Below are positions 8,318 through 17,446 of a stretch of DNA of 64,000 nucleotides, piece after piece. Under the pieces are notes generated by a model, which had not been told where the DNA came from, ran no database searches, and worked only from the letters and a program-made list of their open reading frames with translations. The stretch spans positions 1 to 64,000 of the forward strand of contig NZ_BEWV01000206.1 in NCBI RefSeq assembly GCF_002933775.1. Reading direction: 5' to 3'. This DNA is from Prevotella sp. MGM1 (GTDB lineage: Bacteria; Bacteroidota; Bacteroidia; Bacteroidales; Bacteroidaceae). Within the stretch, counting starts at the first letter, position 1. Each line of letters opens with the position of its first letter. A program made the position numbers and the translations under genes.

Positions 8318-9091
8318 CTATTCTTTGAAAAAGTATTGTCCGCGTTTCTTTGTTATATTGCCATAGTTTATGGCATGTACAGGACAATGGTGGTAGCAAG
8401 CCAGACAACATGTACAACTGTCTTCATGTTTCCATTCAGGCAGCAATCCGTGACCGCCTATTATATTGTCAGTTGGACATATTTGGGTACATTTACCGCA
8501 TTTTATACATGTTTTCTCATCAACCTTGAAAGGTTTGTCTGTTATCATATATTTATTGAAAAAGTTTCCTATCATATATGAATATATTTGAGGGGTTGGA
8601 CCTTTTTTCAATAAATCGACTCCGTTTTCACGATTTCTGATTACATCTACAATAATATTTAACTTTTCTTTGGCGGCTTCGATCTTTTCTCTTTCACGCT
8701 TCTTTGTGTCAGTATACATGAATGGCAGGCACACATAGCTCTCCGGCATGACAAGAGAAAAGAAACTCTTGGCTTCCAATCCTTTTTTCGATAAGTCTTT
8801 GTTTAGTATCGTTATTGCGTCTCCAACGGTATCACCGCAAGTACACAGGGCATAGCAATAATGTGATTGGGAATGGGGGAGGCTCAGTTTCTTTATGAAA
8901 TCTCTCACTATTCGTGGCGGTTGCCAACCATGTATGGGGAAGCAAATACCAATACGTTCATCATCGGACAGTGTGTATTTGCATTCGGTTTTTATTTCAT
9001 CTGAAATTGAAAGAATACGCTCACCTGTATGTCTGGCAATGAATTCCGCCGCCCACCGTGTGTTTCCTGTTCCGGAAAAATAGAATATCAT
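8318..9091 (-). CDS. EFR1-type flavodoxin/ferredoxin fusion protein
   Basis: The 257-residue protein begins with a flavodoxin-like domain (MIFYFSGTGNTRWAAEFIA, the FMN phosphate loop) and ends with two 4Fe-4S motifs: CIKCGKCTQICP (about 197-208) and CTCCLACYHHCP (about 226-237). This is the EFR1 family ferrodoxin architecture, presumed to move electrons between flavin and iron-sulfur centres; the partner is unknown. A TACCTTTG element lies on the minus strand at 9103-9096, a few bases before the ATG. Confidence 0.85.
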   Translation of the reverse strand: MIFYFSGTGNTRWAAEFIARHTGERILSISDEIKTECKYTLSDDERIGICFPIHGWQPPRIVRDFIKKLSLPHSQSHYCYALCTCGDTVGDAITILNKDLSKKGLEAKSFFSLVMPESYVCLPFMYTDTKKREREKIEAAKEKLNIIVDVIRNRENGVDLLKKGPTPQIYSYMIGNFFNKYMITDKPFKVDEKTCIKCGKCTQICPTDNIIGGHGLLPEWKHEDSCTCCLACYHHCPVHAINYGNITKKRGQYFFKE

Positions 9092-9095
9092 GTTA

Positions 9096-9103
9096 CAAAG
9101 GTA
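9096..9103 (-). promoter_or_regulatory. Probable -7 element of the EFR1-type gene
   Basis: The minus strand reads TACCTTTG, matching TAnnTTTG, 4 bases before the start codon. That implies a nearly leaderless mRNA or a start slightly further downstream. Confidence 0.45.
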
Positions 9104-9168
9104 AAGAAAATATCTGATAAAACATGAGGTAAATATGGATTTTGTTTAGAACTGATTATCAGTTGAGA

Positions 9169-9240
9169 GCGGTAAACGGGACTCGAACCCGCGACCCTCG
9201 GCTTGGGAAGCCGATGCTCTACCAACTGAGCTATTACCGC
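9169..9240 (-). tRNA. tRNA-Gly (anticodon CCC)
   Basis: A 72-nt cloverleaf with acceptor GCGGTAA/TTACCGC, D arm GCTCAGTTGGTAGAGC, anticodon loop TTCCCAA and T arm CGGGTTCGAACCCG. CCA is not encoded. It is second in a tRNA-Thr/tRNA-Gly unit on the minus strand. Confidence 0.95.
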
Positions 9241-9288
9241 ATTACAATAAAATCTTTATGAAATTAAATCCGTATAAAAAGAAAAAGA

Positions 9289-9360
9289 GCCGATACCCGG
9301 ACTCGAACCGGGGACCTATTCATTACGAATGAATTGCTCTACCAACTGAGCCATATCGGC
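9289..9360 (-). tRNA. tRNA-Thr (anticodon CGT)
   Basis: A 72-nt cloverleaf with acceptor GCCGATA/TATCGGC, anticodon stem-loop ATTCA-TTCGTAA-TGAAT and T loop TTCGAGT. It lies 48 bases upstream of tRNA-Gly behind a consensus promoter, so the two form one unit. Confidence 0.95.
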
Positions 9361-9391
9361 TTTTCAATGAACTCTTTTTCTATTGCGGATG

Positions 9392-9422
9392 CAAAGATAA
9401 TATATTTTTTCTTTGCCACAAA
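9392..9422 (-). promoter_or_regulatory. Consensus promoter of the tRNA-Thr/tRNA-Gly unit
   Basis: On the minus strand TTTG (9422-9419), a 19-base spacer and TATCTTTG (9399-9392) match the Bacteroidota primary promoter TTTG-N19-TAnnTTTG, 31 bases before the tRNA-Thr 5' end. Confidence 0.85.
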
Positions 9423-9426
9423 ATTT

Positions 9427-12246
9427 TTATAAAGAAAGTTTTTCCTTTAAGTATTTTCCTGTTATACTTTTGCGGTTCTTGCATATATCTTCAGGTGTTC
9501 CGCAAGCAACAAGCATTCCACCGCAATCTCCTCCGTCCGGTCCCATGTCTATCACATGGTCTGCGCATTTTATGACATCAAGGTTGTGTTCGATAACCAC
9601 TACGGTATGCCCTCGCTCTATAAGTGCATCAAATGTTTTCAGTAACCTCTTAATGTCATGAAAGTGCAGGCCGGTGGTCGGTTCGTCAAATATAAATAAA
9701 GTAGGTTCCTGATTTTCATGCCCGATAAAATACGCAAGTTTTACACGCTGGTTTTCTCCTCCTGACAGTGTAGATGAATTCTGCCCAAGTTTGATATATC
9801 CTAAGCCGACATCTTCAAGAGGTTTCAGTCGCTTTACGATCGCCTTTTGATTGTTGTCTGAGAAAAATTGTATGGCTTCACTTATTGTCATGTTGAGCAC
9901 ATCATCGATGTTCTTTCCGTTATAGGTTACATCAAGGATGTCTTTTTTGAAACGGTGCCCGTGGCAACTCTCGCATGGCAATATAAGATCTGCCATGAAT
10001 TGCATTTCAACTGTTATCACACCTACACCTTTGCACTCGTCGCATCGTCCGCCATCAGTATTGAACGAAAAGTATTGTGATGTAAATCCCATTTGCTGCG
10101 ATAACGGTTGCTGAGCGAACAAATCTCTTATCGCATCATACGCTTTCACATATGTAGCCGGATTGGAACGCGTGCTTTTTCCAATCGGGTTTTGATCCAC
10201 AAACTCAATGTGCTTGATAGCTTTTATGTCGCCATCAATACTCGAATGCTCACCGGGAGCATCGCAAACATCTCCCATCAACCGTTTTACGGCAGGGTAG
10301 AGTATACCTTTTATAAGGCTTGACTTGCCGGAACCACTTACGCCGGTAACCGTAGTGAATACATTTAACGGGATGCTGACATCAACACCTCGCAGATTGT
10401 TCATTCTGGCACCTTTTATGTTAATGCTTCTGTTCCATTTTCTTCTTCCGGCAGGAAGTTCTATTGTCTCCTTGCCGATGAGGTATCTGACAGTATGACT
10501 GTCCGGATATTTCTCATATACCTTTACGTCATTCATTAGTGCCGCATTCCCCTCGAACACGATTTTTCCTCCGAGACGCCCTGCGTCAGGTCCGACATCT
10601 ATCAGATAATCAGCCGCACGCATTATTTCCTCATCATGCTCCACAATGACAACGGTGTTTCCGAGTCCTTGCAATTCCTTTAAAGTATTGATAAGTCTCT
10701 CCGTGTCACGGCTGTGTAACCCTATGCTTGGCTCGTCAAGAATGTACAACGAACCGACAAGACTGCTTCCAAGCGATGTTGTCAGATTTATCCTCTGGCT
10801 TTCTCCACCGCTGAGAGTGTTTGACATGCGGCTCAGCGTGAGATAGCCCAATCCAACATTAAGTAGAAATTGCAGCCTGTTTTTTATTTCGGTTAGAAGT
10901 CTTCTGCCAATATGTTCTTCATGTTCGGTAAGTTGCAGGTTATCAAACCATTCCTTTAGTCTGGTTATAGGCATTTCTACAAGATTGGAAATGCTTTTCC
11001 CGCATATCTTTACATACTCGGCCTCTTTTTTTAATCTGGTTCCATGGCATGAAGGACACACAGTTTTTCCTCTATAACGATTCATCATCACAAGATATTG
11101 TATCTTGTATTGATTCTCTTTTACCATCATAAAGAAAGCGTCTATACATACCCTGTCTTTGATATTGCTTTTCTTTTCGCTCGGCAAACCGTGCCACAAC
11201 CAGTCTTTTTGTTTTTGTGTCAGATTATAGTAAGGTTCGAATATAGGAAAATCGTCCTTTGCGGCTTTGCGGCAAAATTCGTTTTTCCATGCACTCATTT
11301 TATCTCCGTTCCAGCATACCACACATCCGTCGTACACACTGAGAGACGTGTTTGGAACGACTAGTTTTTCATCTATTCCGACTATGTTTCCAAACCCTTG
11401 ACACTCCGGGCATGCTCCTGCCGGTGAGTTGAATGAGAACATGTTGTCACTCGGTTCTTCAAACGTAATCCCGTCTGCCTCGAATTTTGTGGAAAAATCA
11501 TAGCATATCATTGAAGGGAGAAACATGATGCGGCAGGCACCATCGCCTTCATAAAAAGCCGTTTCAGAAGAGTCAACCAATCTTGATATAGAATCTTTGC
11601 CGTTGTCCACGGACATTCGGTCAATTACAAGATATATGTCTTCCGCTTTCAAATTATCAACGTCTTCTTTTTCGACAACATCTTCTATCCTCTTGAAGTC
11701 TCCGCCATGAAATAAACGTGAGTAACCTTGTTTTATATACATGTGTAACTGCTCTGCGACAGTACGTTCTTCGTTTATATGCAGCGGCGACATTATCGTG
11801 AATTTTGTGCCGTCCGAATAGCTTTGCACACAATTTATAATATCCTCTGTGGAATGCTTTTTCACTTCTTGCCCGCTTATTGGAGAATAAGTACGACCGA
11901 TACGCGTGAAAAGCAGTCTTAGATATTCATATATTTCTGTTGTCGTACCCACTGTTGAGCGTGGATTCCTGCTTATTACCTTTTGCTCTATTGCTATTGC
12001 AGGCGGTATACCTTTTATAAAGTCGCATTCCGGTTTGTTCTTTCTACCCAAAAATTGTCTTGCGTAAGAAGATAGACTCTCCACGTAACGTCGTTGTCCT
12101 TCGGCATATAAAGTATCGAACGCAAGCGACGATTTGCCTGAGCCACTCACTCCTGCCATTACGATAAACTTATTTCGTGGGATTTTTATGTCTATGTCTT
12201 TGAGATTGTTGACCCTCGCTCCCTTTATTTCTATGTATCCGTCCAT
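9427..12246 (-). CDS. uvrA: Excinuclease ABC subunit A
   Basis: This 939-residue protein is the damage-recognition ATPase of nucleotide excision repair, working as a dimer with UvrB. It has the two-ABC layout: Walker [10 protein letters not shown] near residue 33 and again near 634, signatures LSGGESQR (about 480) and LSGGENQR (about 828). Zinc-binding cysteine pairs are seen in [16 protein letters not shown] and the CDECKGVG...[11 protein letters not shown] module. The length is normal and no residue seems missing. It is transcribed from its own consensus promoter just upstream. Confidence 0.97.
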   Translation of the reverse strand: MDGYIEIKGARVNNLKDIDIKIPRNKFIVMAGVSGSGKSSLAFDTLYAEGQRRYVESLSSYARQFLGRKNKPECDFIKGIPPAIAIEQKVISRNPRSTVGTTTEIYEYLRLLFTRIGRTYSPISGQEVKKHSTEDIINCVQSYSDGTKFTIMSPLHINEERTVAEQLHMYIKQGYSRLFHGGDFKRIEDVVEKEDVDNLKAEDIYLVIDRMSVDNGKDSISRLVDSSETAFYEGDGACRIMFLPSMICYDFSTKFEADGITFEEPSDNMFSFNSPAGACPECQGFGNIVGIDEKLVVPNTSLSVYDGCVVCWNGDKMSAWKNEFCRKAAKDDFPIFEPYYNLTQKQKDWLWHGLPSEKKSNIKDRVCIDAFFMMVKENQYKIQYLVMMNRYRGKTVCPSCHGTRLKKEAEYVKICGKSISNLVEMPITRLKEWFDNLQLTEHEEHIGRRLLTEIKNRLQFLLNVGLGYLTLSRMSNTLSGGESQRINLTTSLGSSLVGSLYILDEPSIGLHSRDTERLINTLKELQGLGNTVVIVEHDEEIMRAADYLIDVGPDAGRLGGKIVFEGNAALMNDVKVYEKYPDSHTVRYLIGKETIELPAGRRKWNRSINIKGARMNNLRGVDVSIPLNVFTTVTGVSGSGKSSLIKGILYPAVKRLMGDVCDAPGEHSSIDGDIKAIKHIEFVDQNPIGKSTRSNPATYVKAYDAIRDLFAQQPLSQQMGFTSQYFSFNTDGGRCDECKGVGVITVEMQFMADLILPCESCHGHRFKKDILDVTYNGKNIDDVLNMTISEAIQFFSDNNQKAIVKRLKPLEDVGLGYIKLGQNSSTLSGGENQRVKLAYFIGHENQEPTLFIFDEPTTGLHFHDIKRLLKTFDALIERGHTVVVIEHNLDVIKCADHVIDMGPDGGDCGGMLVACGTPEDICKNRKSITGKYLKEKLSL

Positions 12247-12272
12247 AATAATCGCTAAACCTTTTGAATTCG

Positions 12273-12303
12273 CAAAGATAATGCAAATAGGTAAAAAAAC
12301 AAA
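12273..12303 (-). promoter_or_regulatory. Consensus promoter of uvrA
   Basis: On the minus strand TTTG (12303-12300), exactly 19 bases, then TATCTTTG (12280-12273), 26 bases before the uvrA start codon. Confidence 0.85.
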
Positions 12304-12321
12304 GCCGATAAAGATTTATTT

Positions 12322-13056
12322 TCAGTGATTTACACCGTATCCGAACAGTGCGAAATCTCCGAGTAGCGGATCATCGGGAAATATTTCGCCCATCTTTGCC
12401 GTCAGTTTGACAGCTGCTGACATAGATGCGGTGCGGCTGGTTGACAGCCCAAGCCTGCAAGCTTCTTGGATTACATGCGTATCCATAGGCATTATCAGTG
12501 TGCGCTTGTCTATTAAATTACTCCACAGTCCGAGATCTACCGGTGAGTTGTCTCTAACCATCCATCTTAGAAACATACAGATACGCTTACATGCCGACTT
12601 TGTATCTTTTGGAATAATCCCGTCTATTCCGTAACTTGAAAAATATCCGCATATAGCCGCAACAGCCGAACTTCCGTCACTGGCGTTTTGTCTTACATAG
12701 TTTCCAATGGATCCATGTTCTACAATCATATCTTTCAATGCATGCAGAAAAACATTCATTGTGCGCTTGGAGTACAGTCGGTAATAACAGGTGTCTTCGC
12801 AAGGAATGTCTTTATCAAACTCTCCGTTTTTAACCCATTTATAGGTGTTGCCGTTCGAGCAGTCAAGAATATACTGTATTTTAGGGAAAAACTGTTTCCT
12901 GCTGCCGTAGCTCAGGCATGAAGCGATGAAAGCAAGAGTCTCTTGATTAAGTTGGCCTTCTACCTGATGCATGAACCAACTCGGATCTTCCGGCAGAAAG
13001 TCCGCTGTTTCATATATTGAGGCATATCCGATTAATAGCGTTTTTATGTCTTCCAT
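12322..13056 (-). CDS. TIGR02757 (DUF2400) family protein
   Basis: This 244-residue soluble protein matches TIGR02757, a conserved family of unknown biochemical role whose helical fold resembles base-excision glycosylases. Typical segments are ETLAFIASCLSYGSRKQF (about 39-56), MFLRWMVRDNSPVDLGLW and the C-terminal PDDPLLGDFALFGYG. A DNA-related role is suggested by the fold resemblance and by uvrA lying next downstream, but this is inference. A complex hairpin separates it from uxaB upstream. Confidence 0.8.
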   Translation of the reverse strand: MEDIKTLLIGYASIYETADFLPEDPSWFMHQVEGQLNQETLAFIASCLSYGSRKQFFPKIQYILDCSNGNTYKWVKNGEFDKDIPCEDTCYYRLYSKRTMNVFLHALKDMIVEHGSIGNYVRQNASDGSSAVAAICGYFSSYGIDGIIPKDTKSACKRICMFLRWMVRDNSPVDLGLWSNLIDKRTLIMPMDTHVIQEACRLGLSTSRTASMSAAVKLTAKMGEIFPDDPLLGDFALFGYGVNH

Positions 13057-13072
13057 ATTTGATAATAAGTTT

Positions 13073-13151
13073 TACCCGCATATCGTGCAGAACCAAACTT
13101 TAATGACAACCACACTGTGTTGTTATTGTTTGTCTGCCCGAAATGCGGGTA
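13073..13151. other. 79-nt segmented hairpin between uxaB and the TIGR02757 gene
   Basis: TACCCGCAT (13073-13081) pairs with ATGCGGGTA (13143-13151). Inside, GCAGA (13087-13091) pairs with TCTGC (13133-13137), CAAAC (13094-13098) with GTTTG (13128-13132), and ACAAC (13106-13110) with GTTGT (13119-13123). No long T tract follows on the minus strand. It could be a processed structured RNA, the 3' end of the uxaB transcript, or a small palindromic repeat. Confidence 0.55.
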
Positions 13152-13174
13152 GAAACATTAAAAAGAATATTAAA

Positions 13175-14614
13175 TTAGAGTATTGTTTTCACTGCTTCCA
13201 ACATACCTTTATCCTGAATAAGATCAAGATATTGCTTAACAAGATTATTCAGACCTGCAACGGCATTGAGGTCTTCGCCCCATATTGATGTTGAGCCGAG
13301 AACACCGTCTGTAACTTTCTGTGTGTCGCCTGTAGCCCAGAGTTCTTTCAACAGATCCATGATTTCCTGTGAGTCGTTCGGTACTATTTCCGCTCCGTCC
13401 TCACGATTGCCGCCTTTATAGTATGTTATTATAGCGGCAAGACCGAATACGAGACCTTTCGGCAGTTCGCCCTTACGTTCAAGATATGTCTTGACACCTG
13501 GCAGGTCACGTGCACAGAATTTCGGGAAAGAGTTGAGCATAATGCTGGTCACCTGATGGTCTACATACGGATTATCGAAGCGTTCGAGCACATCTGCCGC
13601 AAATTTCTCCAACTCTTCCATTGGCAAGTCAAGTGTCTGCATGAGCTCCTCAAATTGTACCTTATGTATATATTTCCCGATAACCTCGTGGTTACAAGCA
13701 TCACGTACAATATTTACGCCACTGAGATAGGCCACCGGAGAAAGAACTGTATGCGGGCCGTTGAGAAGAGTAACCTTGCGTTTGTGATACGGTTCTTCAG
13801 ACGGAACGAATAGCACATGCAGACCGGCTTTGTCTGCCGGGAACTCGTTGGCTATCTCTTTCGGAGCCTCGATGACCCAGAGGTGGAATGTTTCTGCCTG
13901 AACCACCAGATTGTCGCGGTAGCTTATTTTTTCCTGTATTTCGGCAATTTCCTTGCGTGGGAAACCGGGAACGATACGGTCTACAAGAGTAGCGTATACA
14001 CCGCAACTTTCGTCAAACCACTGTTTGAACTCTTTCGGAAGTTTCCACAGCTCGATATATTTGTTTATGCAATCTTTAAGCACATGACCGTTAAGGAATA
14101 TAAGCTCACATGGGAATATAATAAGACCCTTTGACGGATCACCGTTGAATGTCTGCCAACGGCGATAGAGCAGTTGGACGAGCTTGCCCGGATATGACGA
14201 GGCAGGAGCATCTTCCAGTTTGCACTCCGGGTCGAAAGCGATTCCGGCCTCTGTCGTGTTTGAAATAACGAAACGTATCTCCGGCTGATCGGCCAAAGCC
14301 ATGAAAGCCTGGTTTTGTGTATATGGGTTCAGCGCACGGCTGATGACATCAATACGCTGCAAAGTATTCACAGGCTGACCGTTTTCGCGACCTTGAAGGT
14401 TAACATGGTACAAACAGTCCTGGGCGTTGAGCCATTCGACCATTCCTCGTTCAATTGGCTGAACAACGACAACAGAACCGTTGAAATCGGTTTTCTGGTT
14501 CATGTTCCAAATAATCCAATCTACAAAGGCACGAAGAAAGTTTCCTTCACCAAACTGGATTACCTTTTCAGGCATTACGCTCTTAGGCGCAAAATTTTTG
14601 TTTAATGGTTTCAT
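13175..14614 (-). CDS. uxaB: Tagaturonate reductase
   Basis: This 479-residue NAD-dependent enzyme of the mannitol dehydrogenase family interconverts D-tagaturonate and D-altronate in galacturonate breakdown. The N-terminal nucleotide-binding motif is FGEGNFLRAFVDW (about 22-34). SNTTEAGI (about 117-124) and the LNGPHTVLSPVAYLSG stretch with the downstream helical domain are typical of UxaB. A promoter element lies upstream on the minus strand. The uxuA/SDR pair for the glucuronate branch lies 0.7 kb away on the same strand, so the locus covers both hexuronate branches; the KDG-cleaving steps are not in the window. Confidence 0.92.
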   Translation of the reverse strand: MKPLNKNFAPKSVMPEKVIQFGEGNFLRAFVDWIIWNMNQKTDFNGSVVVVQPIERGMVEWLNAQDCLYHVNLQGRENGQPVNTLQRIDVISRALNPYTQNQAFMALADQPEIRFVISNTTEAGIAFDPECKLEDAPASSYPGKLVQLLYRRWQTFNGDPSKGLIIFPCELIFLNGHVLKDCINKYIELWKLPKEFKQWFDESCGVYATLVDRIVPGFPRKEIAEIQEKISYRDNLVVQAETFHLWVIEAPKEIANEFPADKAGLHVLFVPSEEPYHKRKVTLLNGPHTVLSPVAYLSGVNIVRDACNHEVIGKYIHKVQFEELMQTLDLPMEELEKFAADVLERFDNPYVDHQVTSIMLNSFPKFCARDLPGVKTYLERKGELPKGLVFGLAAIITYYKGGNREDGAEIVPNDSQEIMDLLKELWATGDTQKVTDGVLGSTSIWGEDLNAVAGLNNLVKQYLDLIQDKGMLEAVKTIL

Positions 14615-14658
14615 AATATAATATTGTTTTTTTAGATTTGTTTTTAATTTTATAACCG

Positions 14659-14689
14659 CAAAGTTACGTCTTTTTTTTCAAAAGACAAC
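14659..14689 (-). promoter_or_regulatory. Probable promoter of uxaB
   Basis: The minus strand reads TAACTTTG at 14666-14659 with a GTTG box 19 bases upstream, close to TTTG-N19-TAnnTTTG, 44 bases before the start codon. Confidence 0.6.
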
Positions 14690-14915
14690 AAAAGTTCTGA
14701 AAATAAATTAACATCGGTTTCATGAATTTTGATAGTCTCCCGTTTGAATTCACGCCTATGCAAGTGTATTTTGTAAATAATGTATCATAATATACCAATT
14801 CGTTATACCGGTGAATTTACGTGTCAATATAGATCGAAATGGTAAAATGAGCTTCGATTTTTGATATAAAGATGATTTGTATACCATGTGTGTCCGGTCT
14901 TGGAGAGGTTGTGTC

Positions 14916-15000
14916 GCATTGGGATATCCGTTACTTTGCATTTAGATACCGAACGGAATCCATTCAGACGCTCGTTACAATGTGATAAGTATCCCGTTGC
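14916..15000. repeat. GGGATAC interspersed repeat, copy A
   Basis: It begins GCATTGGGATATCCGTTAC and ends GATAAGTATCCCGTTGC, with internal TGCATTTAGATAC and CGTTACAATGT words shared with other copies (29825-29931, 40171-40242, 55689-55773). The ends are imperfectly inverted. Confidence 0.65.
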
Positions 15001-15052
15001 AACACGATAAAATACTTGTTACTGGCCAAATTTTAATATTTATAGTATGAGA

Positions 15053-15088
15053 AAGCGAGGTCTTGCACGATTGTGAGACCTCGCTTTT
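15053..15088 (+). terminator. GC-rich hairpin with T tract
   Basis: The arms aagcgaggtct (15053-15063) and agacctcgctt (15076-15086) enclose 12 nt and are followed by TT on the plus strand. No plus-strand gene precedes it, so it would end an unknown transcript reading through repeat copy A. Confidence 0.6.
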
Positions 15089-15324
15089 CATAATTGCGGA
15101 TATATACCGGGCCTATATTTATAGGTAGGATTCTGGCGCTGATGTCAAATTTTACGGTGTGGTAAAATCAACTTAATGTAATCCGGCTTGTTGTTATGTA
15201 AATTAAATATCATATTCGTATATATTTCCTGTGTTGTTTCTATCGCAAATTTACAAATAAATATGCCATATTGCAAATCCGGACTCTATACAAATAACGA
15301 TATAAGGTTTGTTAAAAACAAATA

Positions 15325-16137
15325 TTACATGGCAAAAGCATTGAAGCCGCCATCCACTACTGCGACTGTGCCTGTGACAAACTTAGCCGCATCACTCATC
15401 AGATAATGGATGGTACCGCAAAGTTCTTCAGGATCCCCCATACGGCCAAAAGGCGTCTGGCGTATTACGTCTTGTCCGCGCTGGGTATATGTGCCGTCAG
15501 GATTTGTAAGCAAGGAGCGGTTTTGCTCGGTAATGAAAAATCCTGGAGCGATGGCGTTCACGCGTATGCCCTCACCGAATTTTTTGGCGCATTCCGTGGC
15601 CATGAATGCGGTGAAATTACTTATTCCGGCTTTTGCCGCGGCATAACCGCAAACACGTGTCATAGGTCTGAAAGATGCCATGGACGAGAAGTTGATGATG
15701 CTGCCCTTGCCCTGAGACGTCATCGGTTCGAGAAATACCTGTGTGGGTATTACCGTACCGGTAAGATTGAGAGACAATACTCTTTGGAACTGCTCCGGAT
15801 CAAGGTCAAAAAAGTTTTGGTCAGGACCGATTGTCGCTCCTGCCATGTTGCCTCCGGCTGCATTGAGCAGGGTGTCTATTCTGCCGTATTTGGCCATAAT
15901 ATCGTCACGGTTTTTCCTTACTGTATCGATATTCATCACATCGGTCTTCATGAACTCGCACGAACCGCCGTAAGCGACAATGTCTGCCGCAGCCGATTGT
16001 CCCACCTCCTCGTTGCGGCCGAGTATTATTACTTTTGCACCGTTAAGTGCCAAATATTTTGCTATTGCACGACCAAGCACTCCCGTTCCGCCTGTGATTA
16101 CTACCACGTAATCATTGATGTTGAATAAATTTTTCAT
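15325..16137 (-). CDS. SDR-family D-fructuronate (D-mannonate) oxidoreductase, probable
   Basis: This 270-residue short-chain dehydrogenase has the cofactor loop TGGTGVLGRAIA (about 15-26), NAAGG near residue 92, and the catalytic Ser with Y-x3-K in FSSMASFRPMTRVCGYAAAK (Tyr about 164). Its start overlaps the uxuA stop by 4 bp, so it probably reduces fructuronate to mannonate, the step before UxuA, replacing the unrelated UxuB dehydrogenase. The substrate is inferred from context. Confidence 0.85.
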   Translation of the reverse strand: MKNLFNINDYVVVITGGTGVLGRAIAKYLALNGAKVIILGRNEEVGQSAAADIVAYGGSCEFMKTDVMNIDTVRKNRDDIMAKYGRIDTLLNAAGGNMAGATIGPDQNFFDLDPEQFQRVLSLNLTGTVIPTQVFLEPMTSQGKGSIINFSSMASFRPMTRVCGYAAAKAGISNFTAFMATECAKKFGEGIRVNAIAPGFFITEQNRSLLTNPDGTYTQRGQDVIRQTPFGRMGDPEELCGTIHYLMSDAAKFVTGTVAVVDGGFNAFAM

Positions 16138-17333
16138 TGAAAAAATCCCGGTTGTTTATAATTTATACCTAATTCTTTGTCTACTGTAGCCAGTATTCCC
16201 TGCACTTGTCCCATTGCGAACATGCGTCCGAGGAACGAATAGCCGGCGTTATATCCTCTGTTTTCGTCGCCAAGCATTGTCATACCATGGTCTACGCGCA
16301 TGGGCAGGCTCGGATTAATGCTCTCGAAAATTCTTGCGAGTTCAATGATATCGGCTCGTCCGCCAAGATGAGAGGCTTCTGTGAAATCGCCATTGGGGAA
16401 TATATGGCATGAGCGGAGGTGTACAAACCATGTACGTGCCGCATATTTCTTTGCTAAGGCCACAACATCGTTGTGCATGCCGGCCGAAAGGGAACCGGCA
16501 CAGAATGTTAATCCGTTATGGGGATTATCAACGGCATCGAGGAACCACTGTATATCTTCATCGCATGTGACTATGCGCGGAAGTCCGAGAATAGGGAATG
16601 GGGGATCGTCGGGGTGCACACACATATACATATCGTACTCTTCGCATGTAGGCATGATGGCATTGAGGAAATAGCGCATGTTCTCACGCAGTTTGGCCTT
16701 ATCTATATCTTTGTATAAAGCGAGCAGTTGCCGGAACAGCTCTACTGGATGTTCGTCATCTTCCTTTATATTCCCGCTGACAAATCCTTGAGTTTTTACG
16801 ATAATGTTTTCCACAAGCCGATGTTCATCTTGTGGAGTCATTTTCTTTCTCAACTCCTCTACCTCTTCCAATACTTCTTTTGTCCAGTCGCTCTTCGCTC
16901 CGTCGCGTTTCAAGATGTAAATATCGAAATAAGCAAACTGAGCATGTGAGAAATAAAGATTTGTCGTGCCATTAGGATTGGGATGGGAAAGATCTGTGCG
17001 TGCCCAGTCTAATACGGGCATAAAATTGTAGCAAATGGTATGAATGCCCTCAAGGGACAGGTTTTTCAGACTTTCCTTGTAATTCTCAATTAACAGATCA
17101 CGGTCTTCACCTCCATACTTAATGCTTTCGCAAACAGGCAGACTCTCGACAACAGACCAGCGCATGCCGTAGCTTTCGATGTATTCACGCAATTCACGTA
17201 TCTTCTCACGAGTCCAAATCTCGCCGTTCGGTACATCGTGTAAGGCCGTGACAATACCTTCCACACCGATTTCACGTAGCATGGCAAGGGTTATTTTGTC
17301 ATTCCTGCCAAACCATCTCCATGTTCTTTCCAT
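16134..17333 (-). CDS. uxuA: Mannonate dehydratase
   Basis: This 399-residue enzyme removes water from D-mannonate to give 2-keto-3-deoxygluconate in glucuronate breakdown. The N-terminus TWRWFGRNDKITLAMLREIGVEG and the HDVPNGEIW motif are characteristic. Metal-site residues are expected in HPDDPPFPILGLPRI, FCAGSLSAGM, HLRSCH and RVDHGMTMLGD, all present. It is first in a two-gene operon with the SDR reductase (4-bp overlap). A TATATTTG element lies upstream at 17388-17381 (minus strand) without a clear -33 box. Confidence 0.95.
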   Translation of the reverse strand: MERTWRWFGRNDKITLAMLREIGVEGIVTALHDVPNGEIWTREKIRELREYIESYGMRWSVVESLPVCESIKYGGEDRDLLIENYKESLKNLSLEGIHTICYNFMPVLDWARTDLSHPNPNGTTNLYFSHAQFAYFDIYILKRDGAKSDWTKEVLEEVEELRKKMTPQDEHRLVENIIVKTQGFVSGNIKEDDEHPVELFRQLLALYKDIDKAKLRENMRYFLNAIMPTCEEYDMYMCVHPDDPPFPILGLPRIVTCDEDIQWFLDAVDNPHNGLTFCAGSLSAGMHNDVVALAKKYAARTWFVHLRSCHIFPNGDFTEASHLGGRADIIELARIFESINPSLPMRVDHGMTMLGDENRGYNAGYSFLGRMFAMGQVQGILATVDKELGINYKQPGFFQ

Positions 17334-17380
17334 AAGATATATTTCTTCTGTTTAAAAATTAACATATAACAATCTGGTTA

Positions 17381-17388
17381 CAAATATA
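17381..17388 (-). promoter_or_regulatory. Possible -7 element of uxuA
   Basis: The minus strand reads TATATTTG, matching TAnnTTTG, 47 bases before the start codon. No -33 box is found at 19-20 bases. Confidence 0.35.
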
Positions 17389-17446
17389 ATAAATAAGAAG
17401 CAAATGCCTTATATGCCAATGTTTTTTTCTATGCAAACGATTGCAA

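Larger units (their letters stand above)
14615..15324. other. Gene-free 0.7-kb gap with repeat copy A and a terminator
   Basis: No convincing gene is seen; the longest frame (61 codons, minus strand) overlaps the repeat and has no family. The gap holds the uxaB promoter (14659-14689), repeat copy A (14916-15000) and a strong hairpin with a T tract (15053-15088). The rest is AT-rich. Confidence 0.6.

Noticed and set aside
8286..8417. Longer start of the M6 protease
   Set aside because: The 44 extra codons overlap the upstream EFR1-type gene and precede a clear signal peptide at 8285.
9150..9164. AACTGATTATCAGTT hairpin after tRNA-Gly as a terminator
   Set aside because: Six weak base pairs with a 3-nt loop and no T tract are too little to support it.
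14756..14941. 61-codon minus-strand frame in the uxaB-SDR gap
   Set aside because: Ends overlap repeat copy A; no promoter and no recognisable protein.
15406..16128. 240-codon frame antisense to the SDR reductase
   Set aside because: The minus-strand SDR has all catalytic motifs; the antisense product resembles no family.
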